64,000 nt of DNA from Thiosocius sp963753845 (lineage in GTDB: Bacteria; Pseudomonadota; Gammaproteobacteria; Chromatiales; Chromatiaceae): NCBI GenBank assembly GCA_963753845.1, contig CAVWEI010000034.1, positions 7,784-71,783 of the forward strand. The letters run 5' to 3'. Made by a program: the position numbers and the translations under genes. The notes under the pieces are model-generated. The model was given only the letters and a program-made list of their open reading frames with translations, made no database searches and was not told where the DNA came from. Of this stretch, positions 36,507 to 46,600 are shown in pieces; position 1 is the first letter of the stretch; the number at the start of each line of letters is the position of its first letter.

Positions 36507-37648
36507 TGGCTGAAATTCAGAAGTTGGCTGAAAAAATGCGCGACGCCGCGGCTGGGCAGAGTCCGCTGCGTCGGCGACTGCTGTTGTGGGTCGGGGTGCC
36601 TACCCTGATGGCATCGTTGTACTACGGTGTGCTTGCAACGGACCTGTACCAGTCTGAGGCCATGTACACCATCCAGGGGTCCGACATGCGTGCAGGCGGC
36701 GGCCTGGATTCGCTGATCGGTGCCTTGTCGATCAGCGGTGGCAGCAGCGAATACGATGCCCGCTCCGTCCAGGAATATATCCTGTCGCGCGATGTGTTGC
36801 GGCGCCTGGAGCGCGAGGAGGGCTTTCTCGGTCACCACAGGGATGCTGCCATCGACTGGTTGGCCCGCATCCCGGCGGACGCGACCTTTGAACAGGCTTA
36901 CGAGTCCTACGATGATCTGGTGGACGTGCGCTACGACAGCCAGTCGGGCGTGTCTGAACTGACCGTGAAAGCGACGACTGCGGAAGACGCCCAGCGTTTC
37001 GCATATGCGATTCTGCGCTATGCCGAGACCATGGTTAACGAGCTTTCGGAGCGGGCGCGGTTGGACCGCATGGAATTTGCGCTGAGCGAGGTCAAAGCGG
37101 GTGAGCGACGGCTGGCTAGGGCGCGACAGGCGATCCTGGAGTTGCAGCGCGAGGGCGAGGAGATCAATCCGGTGGAATCGGCCAGCGCTGTTTTCGATAT
37201 TCGCAGTCAGCTTGACGTTGAGCTGTCCAAGGCCCGTGCAGAGCTGGGCCAGATGGAGTCCTTCATGCAGCCTGGTGCCCACCAGGTCCAGGTGCTGAAG
37301 CAGAAGGTCGCATCTCTCGAGGAGCAGATCCGCAAGGAAAACCTGAAGCTGGTCGATTCGCAATCCCAGAGCCTGAGCGCATCCATTGCACGCTTCGAAC
37401 CCCTCGTGTTGGAAAAGGAGTTTGCCGAAAAGGCATACCAGTCGTCGCTCACGTCGCTCGAAGTGGCCCGTACCGAGGCGGCCCAGCAGCACAGATACCT
37501 GGCGATCATAGTCACCCCATCGGTTCCCGATGAACCTACGCACCCGAAGCGAATCTGGGGTGTTCTCACCGTATTTACCCTGTCTCTGCTGGCGTTCGGC
37601 ATAGTTTCGCTGTTGTTGGCTGCAGCGCGTGAGCATTCGAGGCTGTGA
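36506..37648 (+). CDS. KpsE/CtrB-like capsule export inner-membrane protein
   Basis: A 380-residue polysaccharide co-polymerase/adaptor (PCP-3 class). It has a membrane segment near residues 26-45 (LLWVGVPTLMASLYYGVLA), a periplasmic domain with RSVQEYILSRDVLRRLE, a long coiled coil (about 180-330) and a second membrane segment at the C-terminus (GVLTVFTLSLLAFGIVSLLL) preceded by the PDEPTHPKR motif of the family. It spans the periplasm between the ABC transporter and the outer-membrane export channel. ATG 36506 overlaps the ATPase stop; GTG 36503 is one codon longer. Confidence 0.92.
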   Translation: MAEIQKLAEKMRDAAAGQSPLRRRLLLWVGVPTLMASLYYGVLATDLYQSEAMYTIQGSDMRAGGGLDSLIGALSISGGSSEYDARSVQEYILSRDVLRRLEREEGFLGHHRDAAIDWLARIPADATFEQAYESYDDLVDVRYDSQSGVSELTVKATTAEDAQRFAYAILRYAETMVNELSERARLDRMEFALSEVKAGERRLARARQAILELQREGEEINPVESASAVFDIRSQLDVELSKARAELGQMESFMQPGAHQVQVLKQKVASLEEQIRKENLKLVDSQSQSLSASIARFEPLVLEKEFAEKAYQSSLTSLEVARTEAAQQHRYLAIIVTPSVPDEPTHPKRIWGVLTVFTLSLLAFGIVSLLLAAAREHSRL

Positions 37649-37900
37649 GACTCAAAGGCCAGGGATCAGATAGCTGCCGGGTGATATCCTTGCAGGGAGA
37701 TCTGGCTCCTGATGGCAATAGATCGAGGAATCGGGAAATAGGCCGGTGCCGGCCCGGTCTGTGCGAGTGAAGTATGATGCGGCAAAGGTAGAGTGGTCGT
37801 TGAGCGTGCCCGTCGATGCACCCATTTGGCTTTCTTCCCGTCCGGCTTCCGATTATTCGGGTAATTTTGTGTGCCTGAGCACAGGCTTCGAGAAAGATTG
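37649..37900. other. Intergenic region before the export protein gene
   Basis: 252 bp between the KpsE-like and KpsD-like genes. No gene is supported; an independent promoter for the outer-membrane protein may lie here. No clear terminator is visible. Confidence 0.3.
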
Positions 37901-39646
37901 ATGGACGCTATGAGACACGCGAAAGAATTGAGCCACATCTGGTCGGCGAAGCTGTTTCTTGTTGCATGGTTGCTACTGTTCGTGGGGCAGGCCGCGAACG
38001 CCGCGATTGCGGCGGCCGCGGTGGCCGAATCCGCAGAGCCGGTACCCGGTGTGCCGCTGATGTCGCAGACGCCGCGGACATTGCCGGCAAACCCCGCACA
38101 GCCGGCCTCGGCCATGTCGCCGCCGCTCGCGCCGTCATCAACTGGAAACGGTGGGGTGCAACCTTTCGGCGCCAACCTGTTTACCGGTAATTTCCTGAAG
38201 ACCCGCGAGGACGGCCTCAACCCGGATTACGTCGTAGCGAGGGGGGACCAGGTTGCCGTTTTCGCCTGGGGTTCCGTAGAGATCAACGACCTGTTCACGG
38301 TGGACGCCCAGGGAAATATTTTCTTGCCGGGCATTGGACCGGTGAAGCTACAGGGTGTACGCAACGCCGACCTGTCGCGCGTGGTGCGCGCAAAGATCGG
38401 CGACGTCTACATCAACAATTTCAACGTCTACACCAACCTTGTGACCGCGCAACCGGTATTGGTCTATGTCACAGGTTTTGTCCGGCATCCCGGGCGCTAT
38501 GCGGGGCTTCCAAACGACACATTGTTGTTTTACCTGGATCTTGCCGGAGGCATCGACACGGATCTTGGCAGCTACCGCCGTATTGATGTGATGCGCGACG
38601 GACGCGTGCTGGCAAAAGTAGATCTGTACGATTTTCTTCTCAATGGCCGCATTCCGCGTATCACCCTGCGCGCTGGTGACACTATTCTGGTAAAGAAACG
38701 CGGGCCGGTGATCGAACTCGACGGCGATGTGGCCCGTGCAGCGCAGATCGAGTTGACGCCCGGGGCAAGGAGGGGAAAAGACCTGCTCGATGTGGTGCCT
38801 CAAGCGGCGGGTGCGGTCGAGGTTTCGATGTTGGGCTTTCGTGGTGGCCGGCCTTTCAACCGCACCTTGTCGGTTAGTGCCTTCGAGTCGATTGAGTTGG
38901 CGGACGGCGATCGCGTGATGCTCAGCGGTTCCGGGCTCTCACCCACGGTACTGGTCAAGATCGAAGGCGAACATCTTGGCGCGCCGGTGATGTCGGTCAA
39001 GCGCGGCGCGCGGCTCGTGGACGTGCTCAACCACATCAGGGTCAACGGGGAGCTGGCCGACGTCCAGGCCGTACACCTTTTTCGTCCCTCGGTGGCCAAA
39101 GCGCAGAAAGACTCGATCAACGACAGCCTGCTCCGCTTGGAGCGTGAGTCTCTGCTGGCCTTGTCCAGTTCACGCGGCGAGGCGGAGATCCGTTCCACAG
39201 AGGCGGATCTCGTACAGAAGTTTATTGAACGTGCGCGCCTGATTGAACCGCTCGGCCGCGTCGTCACGGTGCGTGATGGGGTTCAACAGAACATCCCGCT
39301 TGAGCCCGACGATACCATCGTGATTCCACGCAAGACGGATGTGGTGCGGGTGTCCGGTCAGGTGATGGTCGCCCAGGCGATCGTGCATCGCCCGGGATTC
39401 ACGGTGGCGGACTATATTTCGATGGCCGGCGGCTTCGCGGTGCGGGCCGACGAGGGTAGAGTGCTGCTGCTCAAGCCAGATGCCGCCGTGGGCATCACGC
39501 AACTGGACGGCAAGGTGGGCCCCGGTGACGAAATACTGGTGCTCCCGAAGGCGGACACGAAATGGGTGCAGCGGACTGCAGACGTCATGGATATCATCTA
39601 CAAGGTGGCCATTGCTGCTGCTGTGGCAATTGATCTGACTAATTGA
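37901..39646 (+). CDS. Outer-membrane polysaccharide export protein (KpsD/Wza family)
   Basis: A 581-residue OPX protein through which capsule crosses periplasm and outer membrane. Start ATG 37901 (MDAMRHAKELSHIW) gives a signal peptide with core LFLVAWLLLFVGQAANA. The polysaccharide-export motif follows as YVVARGDQVAVFAWGSV and LFTVDAQGNIFLPGIGPVKL, with several SLBB-type beta-grasp units (VYVTGFVRHPGRYAGLPNDT; VVRVSGQVMVAQAIVHRPGF). There is no lipobox, so it is closer to KpsD than to acylated Wza. It ends with a hydrophobic stretch. TTGA overlap joins it to the sulfotransferase-like gene. Confidence 0.92.
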   Translation: MDAMRHAKELSHIWSAKLFLVAWLLLFVGQAANAAIAAAAVAESAEPVPGVPLMSQTPRTLPANPAQPASAMSPPLAPSSTGNGGVQPFGANLFTGNFLKTREDGLNPDYVVARGDQVAVFAWGSVEINDLFTVDAQGNIFLPGIGPVKLQGVRNADLSRVVRAKIGDVYINNFNVYTNLVTAQPVLVYVTGFVRHPGRYAGLPNDTLLFYLDLAGGIDTDLGSYRRIDVMRDGRVLAKVDLYDFLLNGRIPRITLRAGDTILVKKRGPVIELDGDVARAAQIELTPGARRGKDLLDVVPQAAGAVEVSMLGFRGGRPFNRTLSVSAFESIELADGDRVMLSGSGLSPTVLVKIEGEHLGAPVMSVKRGARLVDVLNHIRVNGELADVQAVHLFRPSVAKAQKDSINDSLLRLERESLLALSSSRGEAEIRSTEADLVQKFIERARLIEPLGRVVTVRDGVQQNIPLEPDDTIVIPRKTDVVRVSGQVMVAQAIVHRPGFTVADYISMAGGFAVRADEGRVLLLKPDAAVGITQLDGKVGPGDEILVLPKADTKWVQRTADVMDIIYKVAIAAAVAIDLTN

Positions 39647-40557
39647 GCGCTGACGGCGGAATGCCGCCGTTCCCGGAGGGCCGGACCGAAAGCGGCGAAT
39701 GCATGCAGGATCTCGTGGAAAAACTTCAACTGCGCCGCTGGGCCGAGTCGGTAACAGCGTCTGTCGGCACTGCGGTCCGCAGATGCCGGCCGTCTTCCGC
39801 GTCTCGCAGTAAGATCCTTTATCTCCACGTGGCCAAGGCCGGAGGCAGCAGTTTCAACCTTTTCTTGCAGGACAATTTCAACGGCGAATCGCACTGCGAA
39901 AGATATATCGAGAGACAGGAAGGACCGGACGGGCGCCAGAGACGGCATCTTGGCAATCTCGATCACCTTCGCAGCCTCGATTACATCTCCGGCCATCTCA
40001 CTTATCCAATCCTGGAGGGCAGCGAGCTCGATCTGAACGACTATTTGCTCGTTACCATTCTTCGGCACCCCTTTGCGCAAACCATTTCACACATGAACTG
40101 GGTGATAAAGATATCTGAAGATCCGGAAGGCGTCCTTTTCAAGAGTTCGAGGCCCGATGTGCAACAGATGTCACTGAAGCTTCGAGCCGTGGAAGGTTGG
40201 TCGCCCGATACAGTGGTTTGTTGGCTCGAGCAATACCCGAACTGGTTCAAGAACAACCAGGCGCGATACTTTGTGTCGCCCGATCGACTCAGTGACAACG
40301 CGATCCTGGAGGTTCTTCACCGATTGGACCTGGTCGGTGTCACCGAGCGGATAGACGCGTTCGTATCAAAGTTCCGAAACATGGCAAGGTTGAGGGGCAG
40401 GGCCGGAACAAAGCCGGTTCCCCACGAAAATCGAAACAGCAGCTACCAAGTGCCATTGTCCGTGCTGGACGATCCCAGGTTGCAGCGCTTTCTGGCTGAA
40501 TACAACAGGTTCGATATGGCGATGTACACTCACGCCGAAAGTGTGCTTGCGCCCTGA
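39643..40557 (+). CDS. Sulfotransferase-family protein
   Basis: Up to 304 residues; the start is uncertain (TTG 39643, ATG 39661 or ATG 39703), because conserved sequence begins at about residue 57. The PAPS 5'-phosphosulfate loop is KILYLHVAKAGGSSFNLFL and the 3'-phosphate site is LLVTILRHPFAQTISHM, both as in Golgi-type carbohydrate sulfotransferases. It would transfer sulfate from PAPS to a sugar hydroxyl of the polysaccharide before export. It is coupled to the export protein gene. The window holds two more proteins with this type of P-loop. Confidence 0.8.
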   Translation: MSADGGMPPFPEGRTESGECMQDLVEKLQLRRWAESVTASVGTAVRRCRPSSASRSKILYLHVAKAGGSSFNLFLQDNFNGESHCERYIERQEGPDGRQRRHLGNLDHLRSLDYISGHLTYPILEGSELDLNDYLLVTILRHPFAQTISHMNWVIKISEDPEGVLFKSSRPDVQQMSLKLRAVEGWSPDTVVCWLEQYPNWFKNNQARYFVSPDRLSDNAILEVLHRLDLVGVTERIDAFVSKFRNMARLRGRAGTKPVPHENRNSSYQVPLSVLDDPRLQRFLAEYNRFDMAMYTHAESVLAP

Positions 40558-40641
40558 TGAAGGGCCGCGCTTGGACATCGTCAGAGATAAGCAATGATGA
40601 ATGTGGCTCCCTGGGGAGGGGAAAGAGCCAATGAGGAAAGT

Positions 40642-43600
40642 ATGACTGCCAATATTACAAAATTGTCGGAGTCCGCCCTTAAGCGCGGCGATCCCGAGTC
40701 CAGGGAGGCGCTGGCCGAGAAAACCGTCCTGCTGGTCCTGGGCATGCACCGTTGTGGCACCTCTGCAGCGACCAGGGTCATGAGTCTCCTCGGCGCGGAC
40801 CTCCCTTCCAATCTCATGCTGCCCAAGGCAGACAACAATGAGGCCGGTTTTTGGGAGTCACTGGACACCTATAAGCTGAATGACAAGATCCTCGAGTCGG
40901 CGGGGTCCAGATGGGACGATTGGCGCCGGTTCAATCCGGACTGGGTTCGGTCTCCCAAGGCAAGGGAATACAAAGGGCAGGCTTTGGAAATTCTCGAGAA
41001 GGAATTCGGAAAGTCGCCACTGTTCGTCCTGAAAGACCCAAGGATTTGCCGTCTGCTGCCGTTTTGGCTGGAGGTGTTTCGGGAGTTCGATTCTGAAGTC
41101 AAGTGCTTGCTGCCGTTGAGAAATCCTCTGGAAGTAGCCGCTTCGCTGAAGGAACGCGACGGTTTTAGCCCAGCGAAGTCTTACATGCTGTGGTTGCGCC
41201 ATGTTCTCGATGCGGAGAAGGCGACGCGCAAAACGCCACGTGTGTTTTTCGCTTACGACGATCTTCTTATGGATTGGCGGGATACGGTCGTGCGGGTGTC
41301 CGATCGGCTGGATTTGAGCTGGCCCCGGAAGGCGGCAATCGCCGAAGTCGAAATAGATAGATTCCTCGACCATAGACATCGTCATCATAGCATCGGCAAA
41401 GCAGATATTGATCACCGTCCGGAAGTGGCAGGATGGGTTAGGAAGGCATCCAAGGCGCTGGCAACTCTTACAGAGAATCCGCATGCAAAGAAAACGCTCA
41501 GGCACCTCGATTCGATACGCGGCGAGTTCAACCGGGCGAGTGATGCACTGGGCGCAGTGCTGCTTGCCGAAGAGATAGCGAGAAAAGAAGCGGAGCAGAT
41601 GGTCTCTGAGGTTGAGGTCAGGTCGAACCAGTTGAGCGACCAGCTGGACCAGCGCAACAAAAAGGTCGCCGAGCTGGAAGAAAAGGCCAGGAATCACGAT
41701 GAGATCATAAAGAAACTCCGCGAGGATGTTGCTGATCGAGATCAGCGCACTCAGGCCCTCGAGCATCGTACTGAAGAGCAGAACGCTGCTATGGAAGTGT
41801 TGAAACAGGCAGCTACTAATCAGAATACGCAGATCGAAAAATTGAATCGGCAGATTATCGATCAGGAAAAGGCGCTTTCCAAGCTGGGGTCGGTGCTGGC
41901 CGAGCGTGAGACCCGCATTGCCGAATTGGACCGTCTCCTGTTAGATCAGAAAACGATGCTGGCCGAGCGTGAGACCTGCATTGCTGAACTGGACCGTCTC
42001 CTGCTAGATCAGAAAAACATGAGTCGGGATCTTCGATCAGAGATTTCGAACGGGGATAAGCGGTTCGCAGAGCTCAAGCGAAGATCCACAGAGCAAGAAG
42101 TACGCATCACCGCTTTACAGAACGAAAACAGGGTGAAGACGCAAGAGAACACGAAGCTTTCTTTTCTTGAAAGCCAGGTCAGCGCATTGCATTCCAAAAA
42201 CGACGTCCTGGTCTCGAAGGTGCGGGGGGCAGAAAGGCTCAGCAGTACTTCTTTGATCAGGCTGAATGCCGCACAAACTGTCTCGCGCAGGAATTCGCTC
42301 AGCGGTGATTCTGATCCAAACGCCAATCTGCATTCGCAACCCGGTGAGCAAGTCTGGTATCCGCCGAGGAACTGTTGCGGATCCAAACTCAGTTTGCGCG
42401 AGCGAATTAGGCTGCAGAAGAAAGCAAAGCGGTTATTGGCAAGTCGACTTTTCGATGAAGATTGGTATGTCCTCACGTATCCAAACGTCGTGTTGAATGG
42501 CGATGATCCTCTGTGGTTCTGGTTGATTCGGGGCTGGAGAGACTTGCAGAACCCCAACCCTTTCTTCGATATGCGCTGGTATCGCAAACAGAACCCTGAT
42601 GTTGCCTCGGCCGGGGTAAACCCCTTGTTTCATTTCCTGGAACATGGGGCTGCAGAGCTCCGTGATCCGGGTCCTCTATTCAGCTGCCGCTGGTATTTGC
42701 ATGACAATCCTGACGTTGAGGCCGCCGGCGTCAACCCGCTAGTCCACTACATGAAATTTGGTTTATCGGAAGGTCGTAAGCCGAACCCGCTATTCGACCC
42801 CAATTGGTACCGGGAACAGAACCCCACATTGGCCGGGGATGGTGTTGACCTCCTTCGAAACTACCTCACCAACGACGGCAATGAGGTGCAGAATCCCAGT
42901 CCATTGCTTCACGGCGCCTGGTATCTTAATGAATACCCGGATGTCTCAAGGTCTGGGATGAATCCACTGATCCACTATTTGAGGCACGGCCGTTTTGAAG
43001 GTAGAAAACCAAATAGTCTCTTCGATGGCGGCTGGTATCTGAAGAACCACTCCGACGTCAGGCATGCAGGCCTCGACCCCTTGGAACATTACCTGATGTT
43101 CGGCGCAAAGGAAGGCCGCGACCCAAGCCCGCTTTTTGACACCGACTGGTATGTGTCCCAAAACCCGGAAGTGGTTTCGCTGAACGTCAATCCGTTGGAA
43201 CACTATCTCAGCGCTTGGCTGACAAGCGGAGACGCGGCGCCACCGATGCCGGTATCACGCATAGAGCCAAGCCAATTATCCGTTGGTAAGGCCGAGTTTC
43301 CCGATAAACCGGCAGATCTATTTGGATTGAGGAAGCCGTCGCCGCAACTGCCGATCTTCCCAGGTAAAAAAGCCAGCCTTGCCGGGCAAAAGAATATGCT
43401 GTTGTGCGCGCATGCGGCCAACGGCCAATTGTTTGGTGGAGAACGTAGTTTTCTCGATTTGCTGGAGATGCTTGCAGAGATAAGGATAAATGTTCATGTG
43501 GTTGTTCCCAAAAACAACCCGGATTACCTGGCAAAGATTCTTGAGCTTGCAGTCGAGGTGGTCCACGTCCCTTATAAATACTGGTCAGCCGGCGAGGAGA

Positions 43601-46600
43601 TGAATGCCACCACGGTTGCTGCACTGACTGCCTACATGATGCAGCGCGATATCGATTTGGTACATGTCAATACCATTGTCGTACGAGAACCCCTTTTTGC
43701 AGCCCGTAAACTTGGAATCCCGTCGATCACGCATGTCCGTGAGAGTATTGTCGCCGATAGATGGATGAGCGAAATGCTCGGTGTGTCGGAGCAGGAGATC
43801 ATACAAGAGGTGATTTCTGCCGCGGACTATGTGATAGCCAATTCCAAGAGGACAGCAGCCGAGTTCAATAAGGAAGGCGCCACGTTCGTCGTGCCGAATA
43901 ATTTCGATCTCACTCGTCTCGATCTTGAGAACAAGATTGATCCCGATGAGATCAAGGTTGGCCTGATCAGCAGCAATATTCCGAAGAAAGGCATCGAAGA
44001 TTTTGTAAGGCTGGCCAAGGCCTGCAGCACGGAAATTCCCAATTTATTCTTCTATCTCATTGGCCCCAAGAATCAGCACCTCGGCGACCTGATCGCACGT
44101 CAAGCAGCCGGAGGTCTCAGCGAAAACCTGCGGTTTGTTGACTATCAGAAGACTCCGGAGGAGGCGCTCGCGCACGTTAACATTGTGATGAGCCTGTCCC
44201 ATTTTGCGGAATCTTTTGGCAGAACTGTGGCAGAAGGTTTGGCAGCCAGGCGGCCTGTTGTCGTTTACGATCTTGGTGCCGCGCAAGACCTCGTGCAGTC
44301 AGGAGAGAGTGGGTTTGTGATTCCTTTTCCAGAATGGGAAGAAGCCATTCCGTTTCTGCAAATGCTTGCTCGAGATCCTCGCAAGATCCAAGCGATGGGG
44401 GAGCAAGGCAGGGCATTTATTGAACAGAATTACTCTCGACAGGTTGGCATAGATTCATTGGCGAAAGCCTATGAAAGGATCTTTACTGCGTCTGCTCTCG
44501 TAGCAGCCGATTCAGAAGCGCTTGGGCGTCGAATTTTTCCGGCGCGTATAATGCGTAATGAGCGTCTCGAAAAAGTGGCAAACCTGAGGCTTGCATACTT
44601 CTGCTGGCATTTCCCGGTACCCTCTGAAACGTTCGTGTTGAACGAGTTGCGTTTGCTGGTGGCGCAAGGGGTCGATGTCGCGGTCTATTGCAAACAGACT
44701 CCTTATCCGGATTTTAAACCGGATTTCGATATCCGTTGGGAGCGGGTTGCCGATGTCGATGACCTGGCGCATAGACTCGTAGAGTCGAAACGCACTTTCG
44801 TGCACGCCCATTTCACCTATCCAACAGTAACCAATATGGTTTGGCCCGCATGTGAAAAGTCCGGACTTCCGTTCACTTTTATTGCGCACGCCCAGGATAT
44901 TTTCAAGTATGAGAATGATAGAAAGAATCGGATTGCTGAGATCGTAAGTTCGCCGCTTTGCCGGGCGGTATTCACCCTGGGTACTTTCCATAGGAAGTTT
45001 TTGGCGGAGCGCGGTGTCCCACTGAACAAGATTGTTATAAATCCAAATGCGATCGATACAAATAGATTCCCTTTTCAGCCGCCGAAGCCAAGGGAGGGTC
45101 GGAGTCTGCTTAGGGTTTGCGCTGTACATCGACTGACGCGGAAGAAAGGGTTGCACAATCTTGTAGGCGCGGCGTCTCAACTCAAAAATGATTCGATCGA
45201 GTTCAATATCTACGGTTATGGCGATGAAGAAGAACCGCTTCAGGCCCTGATTAAAGAACACGGGCTTGCCAATGTGAAGCTATGTGGCCCTCTCAAAACC
45301 ACTGCCGAAGTGGTAGATGTATTGCGGGAACATGACCTTTTTGCGAGTCCCTCCATTCGGACGGATGACGGCGATATGGATGGAATTCCAACGGCAGTTG
45401 TGGAATCCATGGCCGTTGGTACGCCGGTCATCGTTACCGACGTCGCCAGCATCCCGGATCTGGTGCAGGACCAGGTAACTGGGATAGTTGTTGCACCCGA
45501 CTCGCCGCAGGATCTTGCTAGAGGAGTAACCCGGTTTTTCACGCTTGACGACGAAGCGGTGTCATCACTTGCGCTCAACGCGCGCAGGGCGGTTGAGGCC
45601 AGGCATGACGTACGAAGGTTGACCAGCACGCTGAAACGCGTTTGGTCTGTTGACCGCGTTGATATTGTCATAGTCAGTTGGAACAACATTGATGAACTCA
45701 AGGAGGTCATCGCCCGCGTATTCGAGAATACAAAGACGCCTTTTCATCTCACCATCTGCGACAACAAAAGTGGTTTAGAAGTCCGTTGCTTCCTTAGTGA
45801 TCTGCAGGAGCGGTTCGACAATGTCACTATCGTATTCAACGACGTCAACCGGTTTGTTGGACCGGGGACGAATGTAGCGATAGAGCAGGGAAGAGGGAAG
45901 TACATTATTTACCTATGTGGAAAGGAAGGTTTCTCCGTGGCCGAGGGCTGGGAGGACGCAATGATTGCGTTTATGGACGAGAACCCCGGTGTGGGTATTG
46001 CCGGAACGCTCGGCCATAGTCCCTCCTACCTGACGGGGTCTGCGTTTGCAGATGGAATAAGTGAGTTCCAAAATTTCCGCAACAAGGGTTTCGCCGAAAA
46101 GAATCCAGATCGGACCTTCTTTCATGTCCAGGGAGGTTTGTTCATTCTCCGTCGAGAGATGGTCGATGCGATAGGCGGATTTAACGAATCGGTGCCGCAC
46201 GCCTATACGGATGTTGAATACAGTTTTTACGCGGAGAGCCAGGGATGGGGGCTCGGAAACATCCCCTCAGTACTTGCGCTATATAACAAGACCGCTCCTG
46301 ACATCTGGTCACGCGTTCACGAGGGAATAAAGGTCCTGCATCCGCCGCGGCTCCGAGATCTAGAATTACTGGATCGGATTGCACGAAGGAGTACATCGTT
46401 TTGCAATGTGTGTGGCTGGTCGGGTAGCGAGTTTGCGCTTTCGGACGGCGTAAGAAGTTGCCCCGACTGCGGGTCTAATCCGGAGCACAGGACACTATAT
46501 CGTTTCATTGCCGAATCGATTTTTCCCTATCGCAGGCTGCCGGCGCTCTGGATCAATCCGCATCAATGCCTTAAGGAGTTCTGGGAGAAGTCGTTTCAAG

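Noticed and set aside
36287..37636. A 449-codon minus-strand frame across the KpsE-like gene
   Set aside because: Antisense of coiled-coil codons; the plus strand is a well recognised export protein.
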